NCBI GenBank assembly: GCA_030248215.1
Contig: JASANG010000867.1
Coordinates: forward strand, 32,094 to 96,093
Length of the DNA stretch: 64,000 nt
Direction: 5' to 3'
Source: Enoplolaimus lenunculus
Lineage: Eukaryota; Nematoda; Enoplea; Enoplida; Thoracostomopsidae
In this document: piece by piece, positions 17,601 through 27,660 of the stretch
Layout: each line of letters starts with the position of its first letter
How positions within the stretch are numbered: the first letter of the stretch is position 1
Notes under the pieces: generated by a model
What the model saw: the letters and a program-made list of their open reading frames with translations, nothing else
Databases searched by the model: none
Told to the model about the DNA's origin: nothing
Position numbers and translations under genes: made by a program

Positions 17601-18455
17601 TGTCAACAAATTTTTCGAGCTTGGTCCAAAGTTATGAAATCTATTGTAATTTTTGCCGAGTTGGTCATTTTTTTGAAAGGTGTACCCCCCACCGAGGAAA
17701 CTAGGATTCGCCGCTGATACAACTCACGCGCTATTTTACATGGTACAAAAAGTATCAGCGCTTTTTGCCCGACCGCCCTCAATTTCAGGTGAGCCAGTAG
17801 TGAAAAGCGACTTGAGATCAAATTCGAAATGTTGATAACTGCTCGGTTCACCCTGTTGATGTGGGTAGGTCATGCAAAAATGCAACGGCCTGGTATGTCC
17901 GTGAATAGATATATTCTAAAATTCCTAATTAGTCCATAAACGGGAATTTTCCGAATTTAGATTGCGGAAACGCTTTATGGACCAATTAAAGTCAATGCAA
18001 AATTTGATTTCATACTCAAAGTGTTTATATAATAAATGTTTGTTTTATCAACATTGTATTAATAGCCGCATACTCAAGTCTTAAAAGTATATTTCTGAAG
18101 TAAATGAATTTAAATCATAGAAAATGGCTGGCATAAGATAAACGTCTGTAATCCAAATAATTGAAAAAGGATTAAAATACTACAATAAACTGGTTTGATC
18201 TCGTCAACTGGATATACTGGTCAAAGGCACATAAAAACGGCTCTAACTAGCGATCATTGAAATATGTTGCATAGCCCATGTTTGGATATACATTTTTTGA
18301 CAAATTGCATCACGATTGGTTTCGTATGCGCTCAGCCACTAACGGTTTCGAACCTTTGGCTGGAAAAATAAACCTACTTTCAAGTTATTTGAAGTGATTT
18401 TTTATATTAAAGCTTCAACAAATTAATACCGCGCAATAAACATGACTAGAATTTT
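17601..18455. other. gene-free stretch
   Basis: No exon, RNA gene or repeat family recognised. Confidence 0.45.
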
Positions 18456-18669
18456 GGCCAATGTGTATAAGTAAGTATAACTGGAGCGGAACAGTATTAT
18501 AAGCATATTTTTAAGCCTAAGCCTGAGCCTCAGCGTAAGATTGAGCATATTCCCAAGCCTAAGCCTAACCTTAGCCTAAGCCAAGCAAAAAAAATTAGTC
18601 TAAAGCTCAAGTTTACTCTATTACAGTCCCACAGAAAAAACGTTACGCCCATGATCTTTACATGGGCCA
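18456..18669. mobile_element. MITE, family A (A2), with two TTAGGC-like arrays
   Basis: Begins ggccaatgtgtataag and ends catgggcc. It contains two clusters of aagcctaagcctgagcct units, then tttactctattacagtccc as in the other copies. Confidence 0.72.
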
Positions 18670-20075
18670 AAATTTTTATTCGTTTGAAAGTTAAAGAGTA
18701 GAGCTGTAACGATAGGGACATCAAATAGTTGATATAAATGTTTCACAAACATTTTTCGGAAACTAATGACATTTCTGAAAATTCTGAAATTCAACAAATC
18801 TCCTTATACATGACGCCTACTCGCGTCCCCTCCTTTTAAAGTCGTCATAGATGTTTATTTCTATAATTTCAAATACAATCGCCGTTCTATGAGACCAGTT
18901 GATACAGAGTGGGATGTAGGTAAGGAGTTTTACTCGACCCGCGCTTTACTCAGGCAAATAATTTTTTTTGTACCCGCGAGTTTGTCCATGCTAAAAACAT
19001 CTACCCACAAGCCATCTTTTACCGGCGTCTGAAGTTAAACCAGCATTTTAAAAATTGGAGATGATTTGCACTTTATAAATGAAGTTTTGCGTTATAGCTC
19101 CAATAAAATTTATACCTGAAAGCTTACTAGAAGCAACAAAATATCAAAATCAACTAAATAAAGCACAGAAATTTAGCTTTTTCAACGCTCACTGACTATG
19201 TAGGTTAGTTAATAGTGTACGTTTTGTACCTTAACTATAAAGGTTTGACACAGGTAAAACGGGTAAAACTGTGAACTTTTTACCCACGTTCGACGCACGT
19301 TTGCATGCGTCTACGAGCGAGTAGAGTCCCATACTGTGAGCATAACACTGAGCAACTCAGCATATCTTGCGCATAACAGTTGTCCGCAACCAGCAGAGAG
19401 TTTTGTATTTTGACCATTTCCAACCCCGCGCTAGTTCCATTAGGACACCTTTTGGCGAACATTAATAAATTTTTGACGCGATTAAGGAGCCTATTTTACT
19501 GGTTTAAGACACTGAAACATTCTCTAGTGACGTGTGAACCGTGTCGAATCGTTCGCATCGTGCGAATTTCTTGAAGAAAACTTCGCTAGCAAAATCAATC
19601 CTTGTTTTAAGTTTTTGCGAGGTCCCCATGGTTGTGGGGCTCGTTTAAGGCGTATTGGGAGCGCTAAATACGGCACTGCGGGCGCTTCGGTAACCTACAT
19701 GAGAATCTAGTGAGATAAAGGCTGGGCAATGCTTTAACTCACAATTTTACGGAAATCTTCAAGTTGAAAACTGGTAAAAAAATTCCAGTTTGGAGACCAA
19801 AAACAAAAATTTGATTTCGTATTCCATGTCCGTCATTATTAGTAATTTAGTTCGTTTTTATTAGTACAATAACGCGAGAAAGCCCATGTAACTGGGCGTT
19901 AATAAATGTTTTATACATGGACCAAAAAGCTTATGTCAAATAAGTGTCATTGCAATGAACACTGAATGCAGACTCGAAGTTAGATAGTAGTATCTAATCT
20001 TAGGCCTGAACTGTGCGAGTTTTTAACTTTTTAGACCTACTATTGTAGCATTTTGAATACCATATGTAATTGCTG
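18670..20075. other. gene-free stretch
   Basis: Mostly A+T-rich. G/C-rich patches at about 18900-19020, 19240-19330 and 19610-19700 may be repeat fragments, but no inverted ends could be paired with confidence. Confidence 0.45.
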
Positions 20076-20772
20076 TACTGTAGTGACCCGGTTAAGGGGG
20101 GTAACAAGAGGCGGACCCCAATTTGAGTCCCAATCAATAAGAGTCCACATCACTAATAAGAGTTCGTAAGGGGATAGAGTCCTTAAACCCTAACTAGTGT
20201 CTATAAATGTCAATTATCCAAATTGTAGCGCATAAATGACTAGAGGACCAAATTAACTTGAGTTCGAAACTTTAGAGCGTACTTATGCTTTGAAAGTAAC
20301 ATTCCATAGCATAACCTTGCATTATCGCTCAAGTTTTTGATGCAAGGCAAGCAACGTTTAATTCAACGGATAATACAACACCGGATATATATCAGTAAGG
20401 AAGGGTGGCGGAGGGCTGGTTGACAATAACAGTCTGTAACCGAATACAATTGGGGATACCTTCACTGCTAAAATGGTGAGTCAAATTGACTCCCTCCGAA
20501 ATAGGCTCTATGGGACTACACAAACTGAGTCAAATTGACTCCCTCCGAAATAGGCTCTATGGGACTACACAAACTGAGTCAAATTTCGACTCCACCAGAG
20601 TCAAACGTGCGATTTAGCGAGTCAAATTTGATTCTATCGGAGTCGAATTTGGCTCAATTTTGCAGTCCCGTAGAGCCTATTTCGGAGAGAGTCAATTTGA
20701 CTCTCCATTTTTTTCCAGTGTTCAGGAGGTCCCATAAATATCAGTCCCCCTCATATTCGGGTCACTACAGTA
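20076..20772. mobile_element. MITE, family B (B2), carrying a nested C element
   Basis: Ends TACTGTAGTGACCCG and CGGGTCACTACAGTA are near-perfect inverted repeats. The core matches B1 up to the site of the C1 insertion (20463-20720) and resumes after it. Confidence 0.82.
20463..20720. mobile_element. palindromic MITE, family C (C1), nested in B2
   Basis: Ends cactgctaaaatgg / ccatttttttccagtg surround long inverted arms with gagtcaaattgactc and ccgaaataggctc. One arm segment of 49 bp is duplicated in tandem (20478-20526 and 20527-20575). Non-coding foldback. Confidence 0.8.
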
Positions 20773-20851
20773 CACGGATTTGAGAATATTGGCCCTGATA
20801 ATAATCATCACGCATCAAATAATATACATTGATAAATAAATCGCATTCAAA

Positions 20852-21094
20852 CTATAGAGTTTGCTTCAACTGCATGAATTGAGCCAGTTGCGCTCTGCGT
20901 TCTTTCATAAATTGGCGTTTTTGCACAAATCGGTTTTCTGAAACTGTAAATTGTGTTACAATACAAAAGTTGATCAACTCAGAAAGCGTCTTATCATTTC
21001 TGGTTATTTCTGAGTTAATAACAGTCAACGTTAACTCACCTTGACCTGATTTAATTCTGTGTGAATTGATATATTCCACAATCGTGTTTCCCAA
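20852..21094 (-). CDS. unidentified exon-like open frame with a diverged second copy
   Basis: 80 codons ending in a stop, with protein-like composition (GQGELTLTVINSEITRND, SELINFCIV, KRQFMKERRAQLAQFM). A related segment occurs at about 27040-27660 on the same strand, where ELIN, an ISEI.RN stretch and a basic RR region are recognisable although a B element interrupts it. Similarity at the protein level suggests a once-coding sequence, either a small host gene or a piece of an unrecognised element. No family was recognised, and the start and any splice sites are uncertain. Confidence 0.3.
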   Translation of the reverse strand: MGNTIVEYINSHRIKSGQGELTLTVINSEITRNDKTLSELINFCIVTQFTVSENRFVQKRQFMKERRAQLAQFMQLKQTL

Positions 21095-21424
21095 TGAAAC
21101 TTTAATTTTGATATGTGGTTTTCAACACATAAATTGTAAAAATAGCTGACAAGGCTTATGTTTTGCACACTTGGCAAACATTAGTTGGTTCATCCTAAAA
21201 TTGAATAGTTCAACCTTAACTCTTATTGCATGCTTTACACTACTATCTTCCCAGTCGGTCATCTTGGTTAGTCAGAACGAGAAGTTCAGTTTCGTCTTTA
21301 TGATTCTTCAACTTACTTCGAAAGCATGGTCTGTCGAATTCAAAAAACAGCGTTGGTTCATGCGAATCCACTACCAAACTATTCCTACAACGAGAACAGA
21401 AATGTGATAAACTTTTTTGCATAT

Positions 21425-21645
21425 TATAGTGACCCGAGTAGGAGAGGGGCGACTGATATTTATTTGACCTCTCCAGATGGATCCTTCTGTTATTCGGTTA
21501 CGAACTGCTATTTATGGACTCTAATTACGGTTTAGGAAACTATGCGCTTACGGACTGTTATTAGGGATAGGAACTCCTGTTGATTGGGACTCAACTCAAA
21601 ATTGCCACCCCCCTCTTATTACCCCCTCTTATTCGGGTCACTATA
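21425..21645. mobile_element. MITE, family B (B3), internally deleted, opposite orientation
   Basis: Ends tatagtgacccgagtagg and cttattcgggtcactata. The core is the reverse of B1 (gggactcaa, tgttattagggata), but about half is missing compared with B1. Confidence 0.75.
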
Positions 21646-21679
21646 AGTTGAGCAAGACGATATGAGTTTTACATGAGAT

Positions 21680-21826
21680 GTACAATTCGTCGACCCACAA
21701 CTTGTCGCCAAATAGATTATTAAACATAAAAGAGTGCCTAATAATGGGCATAAAATTGTCGAGACAAGAAAATTTCAGATTACGAGTTGCCAGTTGACGA
21801 GTTTGTTAGGCGACATATTGCCATGA
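21680..21826. mobile_element. MITE, family O (O2)
   Basis: Ends acaattcgtcgacccacaac and aggcgacatattgccatg are diverged inverted repeats matching O1, with the same internal order (agtgcctaata, aaattgtcgag). Confidence 0.55.
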
Positions 21827-22116
21827 TTTACATGTCTTAGTTTAAGAGTGTAAATGGATAGTAAAAATAACGAAAACGGATAGTGGTCAAAATGACGGAA
21901 ACGGAATACGGATATTGAAGTATAAAAGTTTCAAAAGCGGCATCCAAATATTCACTTGGCTTTGTAATATTTTGAAGAAAAATAAGCTGACGCTCGGAAA
22001 TGACTAAGATTTTGGGCCCATGTTACTATAAAGGCCGTCCCAATTGCCCGGGACACAAATATACCCGGAGTGCACACTTATGCGCTCCTGTTTACATATA
22101 CAGAGGCAGATATATT

Positions 22117-22454
22117 TACGTACGTATATATATAATATATATAAACGTATATATGTGTATATATATGAGTATATATATGTGTATAAATGTGTATATATGT
22201 ATATATATGTATATATATTGTATATACATATATATACGCACATATATATACATATGTATATACATATATACGCACATATATACATATATATATACACATA
22301 TATACATATATATTATATATACATATATGTGTATATATATGTATATATGTATATATATGTGTATATATTATATATACATATATACGCACATATATACATA
22401 TATATACACCTATATACATATATATTATATATACATATATACACATATATATCT
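22117..22454. repeat. (TATATG/TATACA) microsatellite
   Basis: About 340 bp of alternating purine-pyrimidine DNA (tatatacatatatgtgtata). It lies inside element I and produces spurious Tyr/Ile-rich open frames in several frames on both strands. Confidence 0.92.
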
Positions 22455-23140
22455 GTCCTAAGTGTCCCAACTGTCCCATCTGTCCCATCTGTCCCAACTG
22501 TCCCAAGTGTCCCATCTGTCCCAACTGTCCCATCTGTCCCGCTGTCCCAACTGTCCCATCTGCCCAAACTGTCCCAACTGTCCCATGTGTCCCAACTGTC
22601 CCAAATGTCCCATCTGTCCCAACTGTTCCATCTGTCACATCTGTCCCAACTGTCCCATCTGTCCCAGCTGTCTCAACTGCCCATCTGTCCCAAGTGTCCC
22701 AAGTGTCCCATCTGTCCCATCTGCCCCGATGTCCCATCTGTCCAAACTGTCCCAACTGTCCCATCTGTCCCAACTGTCCCAACTGTCCCATCTGTCCCAA
22801 CTGTTCCATCTGTCACATCTGTCCCAACGGTCCCATCTGTCCAGCTGTCTCAACTGCCCATCTGTCCCAAGTGTCCCAAGTGTCCCATCTGTCCCATCTG
22901 CCCCGATGTCCCATCTGTCTCATTTGTCCCAACTGTCCCATCTGTCCCATCTGTCCCAAGTGTCCCAACTGTCCCATCTGTTCCAGCTGTCCCATCTGTC
23001 CCAACTTTCCCAAATGTTTCAACTGTCCCATCTGTCCCAAGTGTCCCATCTGTCCCAAGTTTCCCAACTGTCCCAGCTGTCCCAACAGTCCCATCCAGTC
23101 CCATCTGTCCCACTGTCTCATTTGTCCCAACTGTCTCTCT
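22455..23140. repeat. 9-bp minisatellite, unit CTGTCCCA(A/T)
   Basis: About 75 units, mostly ctgtcccaa and ctgtcccat with gtgtcccaa variants. Because the unit is a multiple of three and rarely yields stops, all frames stay open on both strands; these frames are not genes. A larger ~180-bp block recurs (about 22670-22860 and 22840-22930), evidence of higher-order duplication. Confidence 0.93.
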
Positions 23141-23461
23141 GTCCCAATTATATTTTTGGAATGTACTCCAGGTACATTGCTGTCTCGGGAAAATGGGACG
23201 GGTACTCCTGGTACATTTCTGTCCCGGGAAAATGGGACGGCCTTTAAAGTAACATTGGCCAGATTTTGGATGAATTTCGTAATTTGTATTTCACATCGAG
23301 CGATTGCAACATATATGTAATAAAAATTGCTAGTTATATATGTGATTTTAACTGAGTTCCAGTATACCGAATTAACCAACTTTCTGGTATTGCTATAACG
23401 GAAACAGAAACGGACACCGAATTTTAATACAAACGGAAACGGATGTTCGGTTAAAGTCTGC

Positions 23462-24229
23462 TAAGTTTAAATGTGAAAACTGCAGTTGTATGATTGTGTA
23501 ATTTGAAGTTTGCAACAAATGACTTTAGAGTATTAATATGGGATTCTGACTGCGTCTTAGTCATCGAATTGCGATGCTCTGTTAGTTCTTTAGCGAAAAT
23601 CAACTTTTGTGTGTTTACTATTCAACTGCCGAAAATGCCACATTTACACAAGGCTTCAGTGTATTCGTCTAGGCTGATTGCAAACATGCAAACTAATAGT
23701 TGAAAATTACAAAATTATAGCGCAATAAAATTTGTACACATATCTAAAATTTTCTAGATTCCGACGCAACATTTAGCTTAATTATACTATTTAAGTCACA
23801 AGCTTGAACAAAGTATATAGTAATTATATAAACCAAGAATGCATTGAAAAACTTCATCCATTTCAAAACAATGAACCGAAGACTTGCCCTACTCAACTTA
23901 CTTATCCGGATCACTAATAGCGTTGCTATCGAACATCAAACACGATTGTTCCTTTTCAAAAAACAACGCCGATCTACAACGGCGGCGTCGCGCGTTCTTT
24001 GTTCCAGATGTAAGTCTTCGTTGTTGCCTCGATTGAAAATTGCGGCTGAACACAGCGAACAGCGGTTTTCTGACGCTCGCAAATTGAGTTCGATCCGAAT
24101 CGACGCAATGGCGACTGCATTTAGCTGCGTTTGACATCTGTTGAATATCGTATGGATTGTCGAGAAACAACCGATTCCATTGAAGACGACAAAATTTTAG
24201 CGGCAAAGCTGAAATTTTGCGTTAAAACA
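23462..24229. other. gene-free stretch with a G+C-rich, multiply open patch
   Basis: 23950-24200 is markedly richer in G+C than its surroundings and is open in several frames on both strands: a 96-codon + frame from 23844 and a 103-codon - frame ending at 23898. A good donor (gatgtaagt) lies at about 24010. No frame resembles a known protein, so no gene is called. Confidence 0.35.
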
Positions 24230-24430
24230 ATAACATTTTGGATGAATTTCGTAATTTTTATTTCATATCAGAGAAGTGCACCCCGTCTGTAATGAAAAAT
24301 CGGGAGAGATATACGTAATTTAAATAGGTTTGAGCATAAAAGTAACGGAATCGCCGGTATTCGCGTAACGGCAACGGGAACAGACACTGATTTTTACCCG
24401 AAACGAAAACAAATATTCAGTTACACTCTG
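24230..24430. mobile_element. family J fragment (J2)
   Basis: Shares ttttggatgaatttcgtaat with J1. Its right end, read from outside, begins CAGAGTGTAACTG, which pairs with the left end of J1. The left part is not recognisable. Confidence 0.5.
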
Positions 24431-24890
24431 AGCAGTATCGTTTTGAATATTTCAACTATACTGAACGGTTTCTAACTTTTGGAAGAAGGTGTTAATAAAA
24501 TTAAATATAGATATACCTGGCCTTATTGCCAGATTAAATGGCACTACCTATTTGTATTTTTTAATTATTTATTGGTATTGCATTCCAGCTGATTTCTTTC
24601 TCAGCGTCACAGGTCTGTGGAAATCCAGATTGTCTTCAAAAATTGTACCAATGTCGTGTGGTTCCCAAGCCAAAAAATTGGTATATGTCCGTTTGATATA
24701 TACTGCTGTGTAAGTAGTCTTTTTAGTTAAATCAACAAAACGTTTCATTTAAATAAAATCATCCTGGTTTAAACTTTTTATGTCATTCAGTTTTGAAACT
24801 TCAAGACATTATTTTGTGCCAAGTTTAAACTAACTGTATTCAGAAAACAACTGTCGGTGGACGAATGCATGTATACGATAGGTTATAATA

Positions 24891-25243
24891 ACAAGTAATA
24901 TTTCTTGCAAAACTATTGTTAAAACTCGTTACGTATTTGTACAGACTCTGTGAGCCGCTCTGTCACGTTTGCGGCCGGTGGTAACTGGTCATCGGGTATA
25001 ACTGGCTGGAATTTGGGCCACCCAACGAAATTGAAAACGCATTCTAGTAGATAGCTCGTCCAATTACAATATATATTTAATTATCCACAGACCTTGTGTA
25101 GCTTCAACAAATATATAATGTCTGTCCGGGCCAAAAGTAACCAATATATATGATATTACAGTTATTATAGACATACGTGAGTATGCAAATTATGCGCGAG
25201 CAACAATCTAAACACGACCTCGCTGAGGCGAGGTCGCGAATAA
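24891..25243. mobile_element. dispersed element, family D (D1), hairpin-ended
   Basis: 353 bp, near-identical by eye to D2 at 44568-44923, starting acaagtaatatttcttgc and ending with the hairpin CGACCTCGC-TGAG-GCGAGGTCG plus cgaataa. The ends are asymmetric, with no terminal inverted repeats. A subterminal hairpin at one end is typical of Helitron/Helentron-type non-autonomous elements, but the CTRR terminus of classic Helitrons is absent. Confidence 0.7.
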
Positions 25244-25923
25244 GCAAAGTTATAACATACCAGTGGTCGTCCAGCCACTATATGAAAAGCTGAAGGAGTC
25301 GAATGGTACGCGACATAGCTTAAGCTTATAGCACGTTCACGTTTTAATCTCTTTTTTAATTTTATCCCGCTATCAACCGTTCAATTTTGCTGGGAAACAA
25401 TTTTTATTTTCAATCACTACAAGCTTAAACTGAACGCTAGCCTTATCTTAAACCAAAGCCCAAGAAACATACACGGAAATTTACCATTAGTGTTAACTTC
25501 TAAAATACAATAGCACCACATGATTGATAAAACCATACGACGTCTATTAACGTAGCCGTTACTTTTAATAACACTTGGACATGTAAACTGCAGCTGCAAC
25601 TGCTTGACGCGTAAAACTTGAACGTAGTGATAAGGCTTCAATTTTATTTCGCTTAAAATGGTAAATTGTTCGAATAATACTTACCACAGTGTATAAATTG
25701 CTGGTGAACAAGTAACAAAAACGTGACAAATAGTCGTTTGCAATTGAACAACATAACGTCATTAATACCAAGTCAAAATATTAATAATTTCATTCGGCTC
25801 AGCTTTGTATGTTACATTTATAATCACATCCTTCCCTTGAACAATACATGTACGTGCTGACAGATTCAAGAAGAAGCCAAGCTCAATTCTCTCGGCACAG
25901 AACTAAATTGGCAATGTTGAGGC
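25244..25923. other. gene-free stretch
   Basis: A+T-rich. Short open frames are present, but no exon, RNA gene or repeat is supported. Confidence 0.45.
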
Positions 25924-26246
25924 CAGGGGGTACAACTGAGGTCTACCTCTGGCTCCCACTATGGTATAAAATCGACCTCCAGCTCCGGCTCCGACATAAT
26001 TTCTGCTGGAGGTTCCGGTGATTTCGGAAGCGAAATTTTGCATTTAAAGAGAAAATTGCCGAGATTTCGAAAAAATAAATATAAAATAAAATAATTTAAC
26101 AACACTTCAGAAACATTAGCATATTAAACATCATTTTAACTAAATATTTTCGCCTCACCTCCGGCTTCATCTCCGTCTCCGGTTCCGGCAAATTTTGGTG
26201 ACTTCCGGCTCCGGCTCCGGTATTTTTCACCTCCGGTTGCACCCTG
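25924..26246. mobile_element. hAT-type MITE, family F (F2)
   Basis: Ends CAGGGGGTACAACTG and CGGTTGCACCCTG with ctccggctccgg runs inside. Flanked by the exact 8-bp duplication GTTGAGGC (25916-25923 and 26247-26254). Confidence 0.88.
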
Positions 26247-26254
26247 GTTGAGGC

Positions 26255-27039
26255 CTTGCCAATTTATCATAAAAAATTTCTAATAGGGTGCTCCCGCATG
26301 TCTCTACAGGCACCCCTGAATGCATGCGTCTTCTATCAGTGGCACGTACTTATTACACATATACTCGGCAGGTGTTCGAACGTGGAGGCACTGCCGCGGC
26401 TAGCACCACACACTAGGAAGTTTGATCACCAGGAGAAACATCAAAACCGTTTTATCTTGCGAGCGAAAAAAATTGCTAAGCACGTATTTAATAGACAGTA
26501 AAATTTCAAAGAATATTTACGCAAAAAAGAATCGTAGTAGCACGTTTTCCGTTGTCAAAATATACAAAGAACGTTCTGCAACAGAACATCTGAGTATGTG
26601 GTGTAATAGGAATGTTTTTCCTCGGAATTCAATGGAGCTCCAACCTTCTGAGCCAACACCTTTTATAGGCTGTGTGCAGGATGGCGACTGCTGCCCCAAA
26701 CCCCGGCATTAAAGCGGTTCTCATTTCTAATAATATGCTCAGTTTGGAAGATTAGGAGGCGACAGCCCACCATAATCTTCTCGGGTCCCCTGAACTTGCT
26801 GGGGATACAAAGGGCGGCAGTCTCCAGGAGAATAAATGGAAAATTCTTGCATACGAGGAAGTTTTCTTTAGTAGAGGGTCGAACTAAAAATGTGCCAGGA
26901 CTTGTGCATTTCAAGTTGATATAGATAAACATCAGCGGAAATGTTATGTTAAGTTTTTTCGACGTTAAAAAGTCAGAAAAAAGTAGCATCCAACCTCGTA
27001 CATTTTAATAATGCAAATTCGTAGCCTTAACACCACAAC
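26255..27039. other. gene-free stretch
   Basis: 26280-26970 is somewhat richer in G+C, with short open frames on both strands; none resembles a known protein. Confidence 0.4.
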
Positions 27040-27660
27040 CACCAGCAAAATATGATGTGCTAGTTTTCGTCTTAAAAAGTGAACTTTTTTAGTTTTAAAC
27101 AAAACGACATTGTTGAAAGCTTGTAAAATTCCGATTAGTTGATTAATTAACTCAGAGACAGAATTACTGTAGCGACCCGAATAAGAGGGGGATTGATAAT
27201 TATTTGACCTCTCCAAAGGTGCCCCCTGTTATTCGAATACGGACTATTATTTTCAACCAGCCCTTCGATACTGATATATTTTCGTTATTGCAACTATATT
27301 CGTTGAAGTAAACGTTTGTTTGTCTTGTATCAAAACGTTGAGTGATAATGTGAGGTTTTATTTAAGAATGTACTTTCAGAACTTATGTTTTAAAGTTTCG
27401 AACTCAACTGTATTTAATGTTGGAGTCATTTTATCCAATGACATTATGAACTCTAACTAGGGCTTAGGGGACTCTATCCACTTATGGACACTCATTAGGG
27501 ATACGGACTTCTATTATTTGGGACTCAAAATGCGGACCCCTCTCTTATTACCCTCCTCTTATTCGAGTCACTACAGTAGTTATTTCTAGGTATTTCTGAG
27601 ATAATAACAGTAAACATTAACTTAATCTCAGCTAATTTAATTACGGGTTTTAACCATATG
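27040..27660 (-). pseudogene. diverged copy of the 20852-21094 open frame, split by MITE B4
   Basis: On both sides of B4 the sequence follows 20900-21110: left gttgattaattaactcag against gttgatcaactcag, right tatttctgagataataacag against tatttctgagttaataacag. The reading frame is not continuous. Whether it was ever a host gene is unknown. Confidence 0.4.
27165..27578. mobile_element. MITE, family B (B4)
   Basis: Ends TACTGTAGCGACCCGAATAAG-like and CGAGTCACTACAGTA. It has the family core in reverse order relative to B1 and is inserted in the gene-like segment at 27040-27660. Confidence 0.82.

Larger units (their letters stand above)
22015..23260. mobile_element. element I: inverted-repeat-bounded element filled with satellites
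   Basis: About 50-bp inverted repeats. The left begins GGCCCATGTTACTATAAAGG and the right, read from outside, begins GGCCAATGTTACTTTAAAGG; both continue through ccgtccca and cccgggaca. Near the right end the inner part of the terminal repeat is duplicated (ctgtctcgggaaaatgggac). The interior is a TA/GTATATA microsatellite followed by a 9-bp minisatellite. No transposase is present. Confidence 0.72.
21847..23461. mobile_element. element J1 (family J), interrupted by element I
   Basis: The left part (taaatggatagtaaaaataacg, gaagtataaaagtttcaaaa) and the right part (ttggatgaatttcgtaattt, aacggaaacggatgttcgg) match other J fragments at 24230-24430, 59963-60070 and 61755-61900. Outer ends pair loosely around AGAGTGTAA. 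Element I sits between the two halves. Non-coding. Confidence 0.55.

Noticed and set aside
22044-23320. Open frames of up to 402 codons on both strands
   Set aside because: Produced by the 9-bp CTGTCCCA satellite and the TA microsatellite; open in many frames at once, with no gene structure.
24891-25243. Firm Helitron classification of family D
   Set aside because: The terminal hairpin fits, but the CTRR end and a TC start are missing; left as a possibility.
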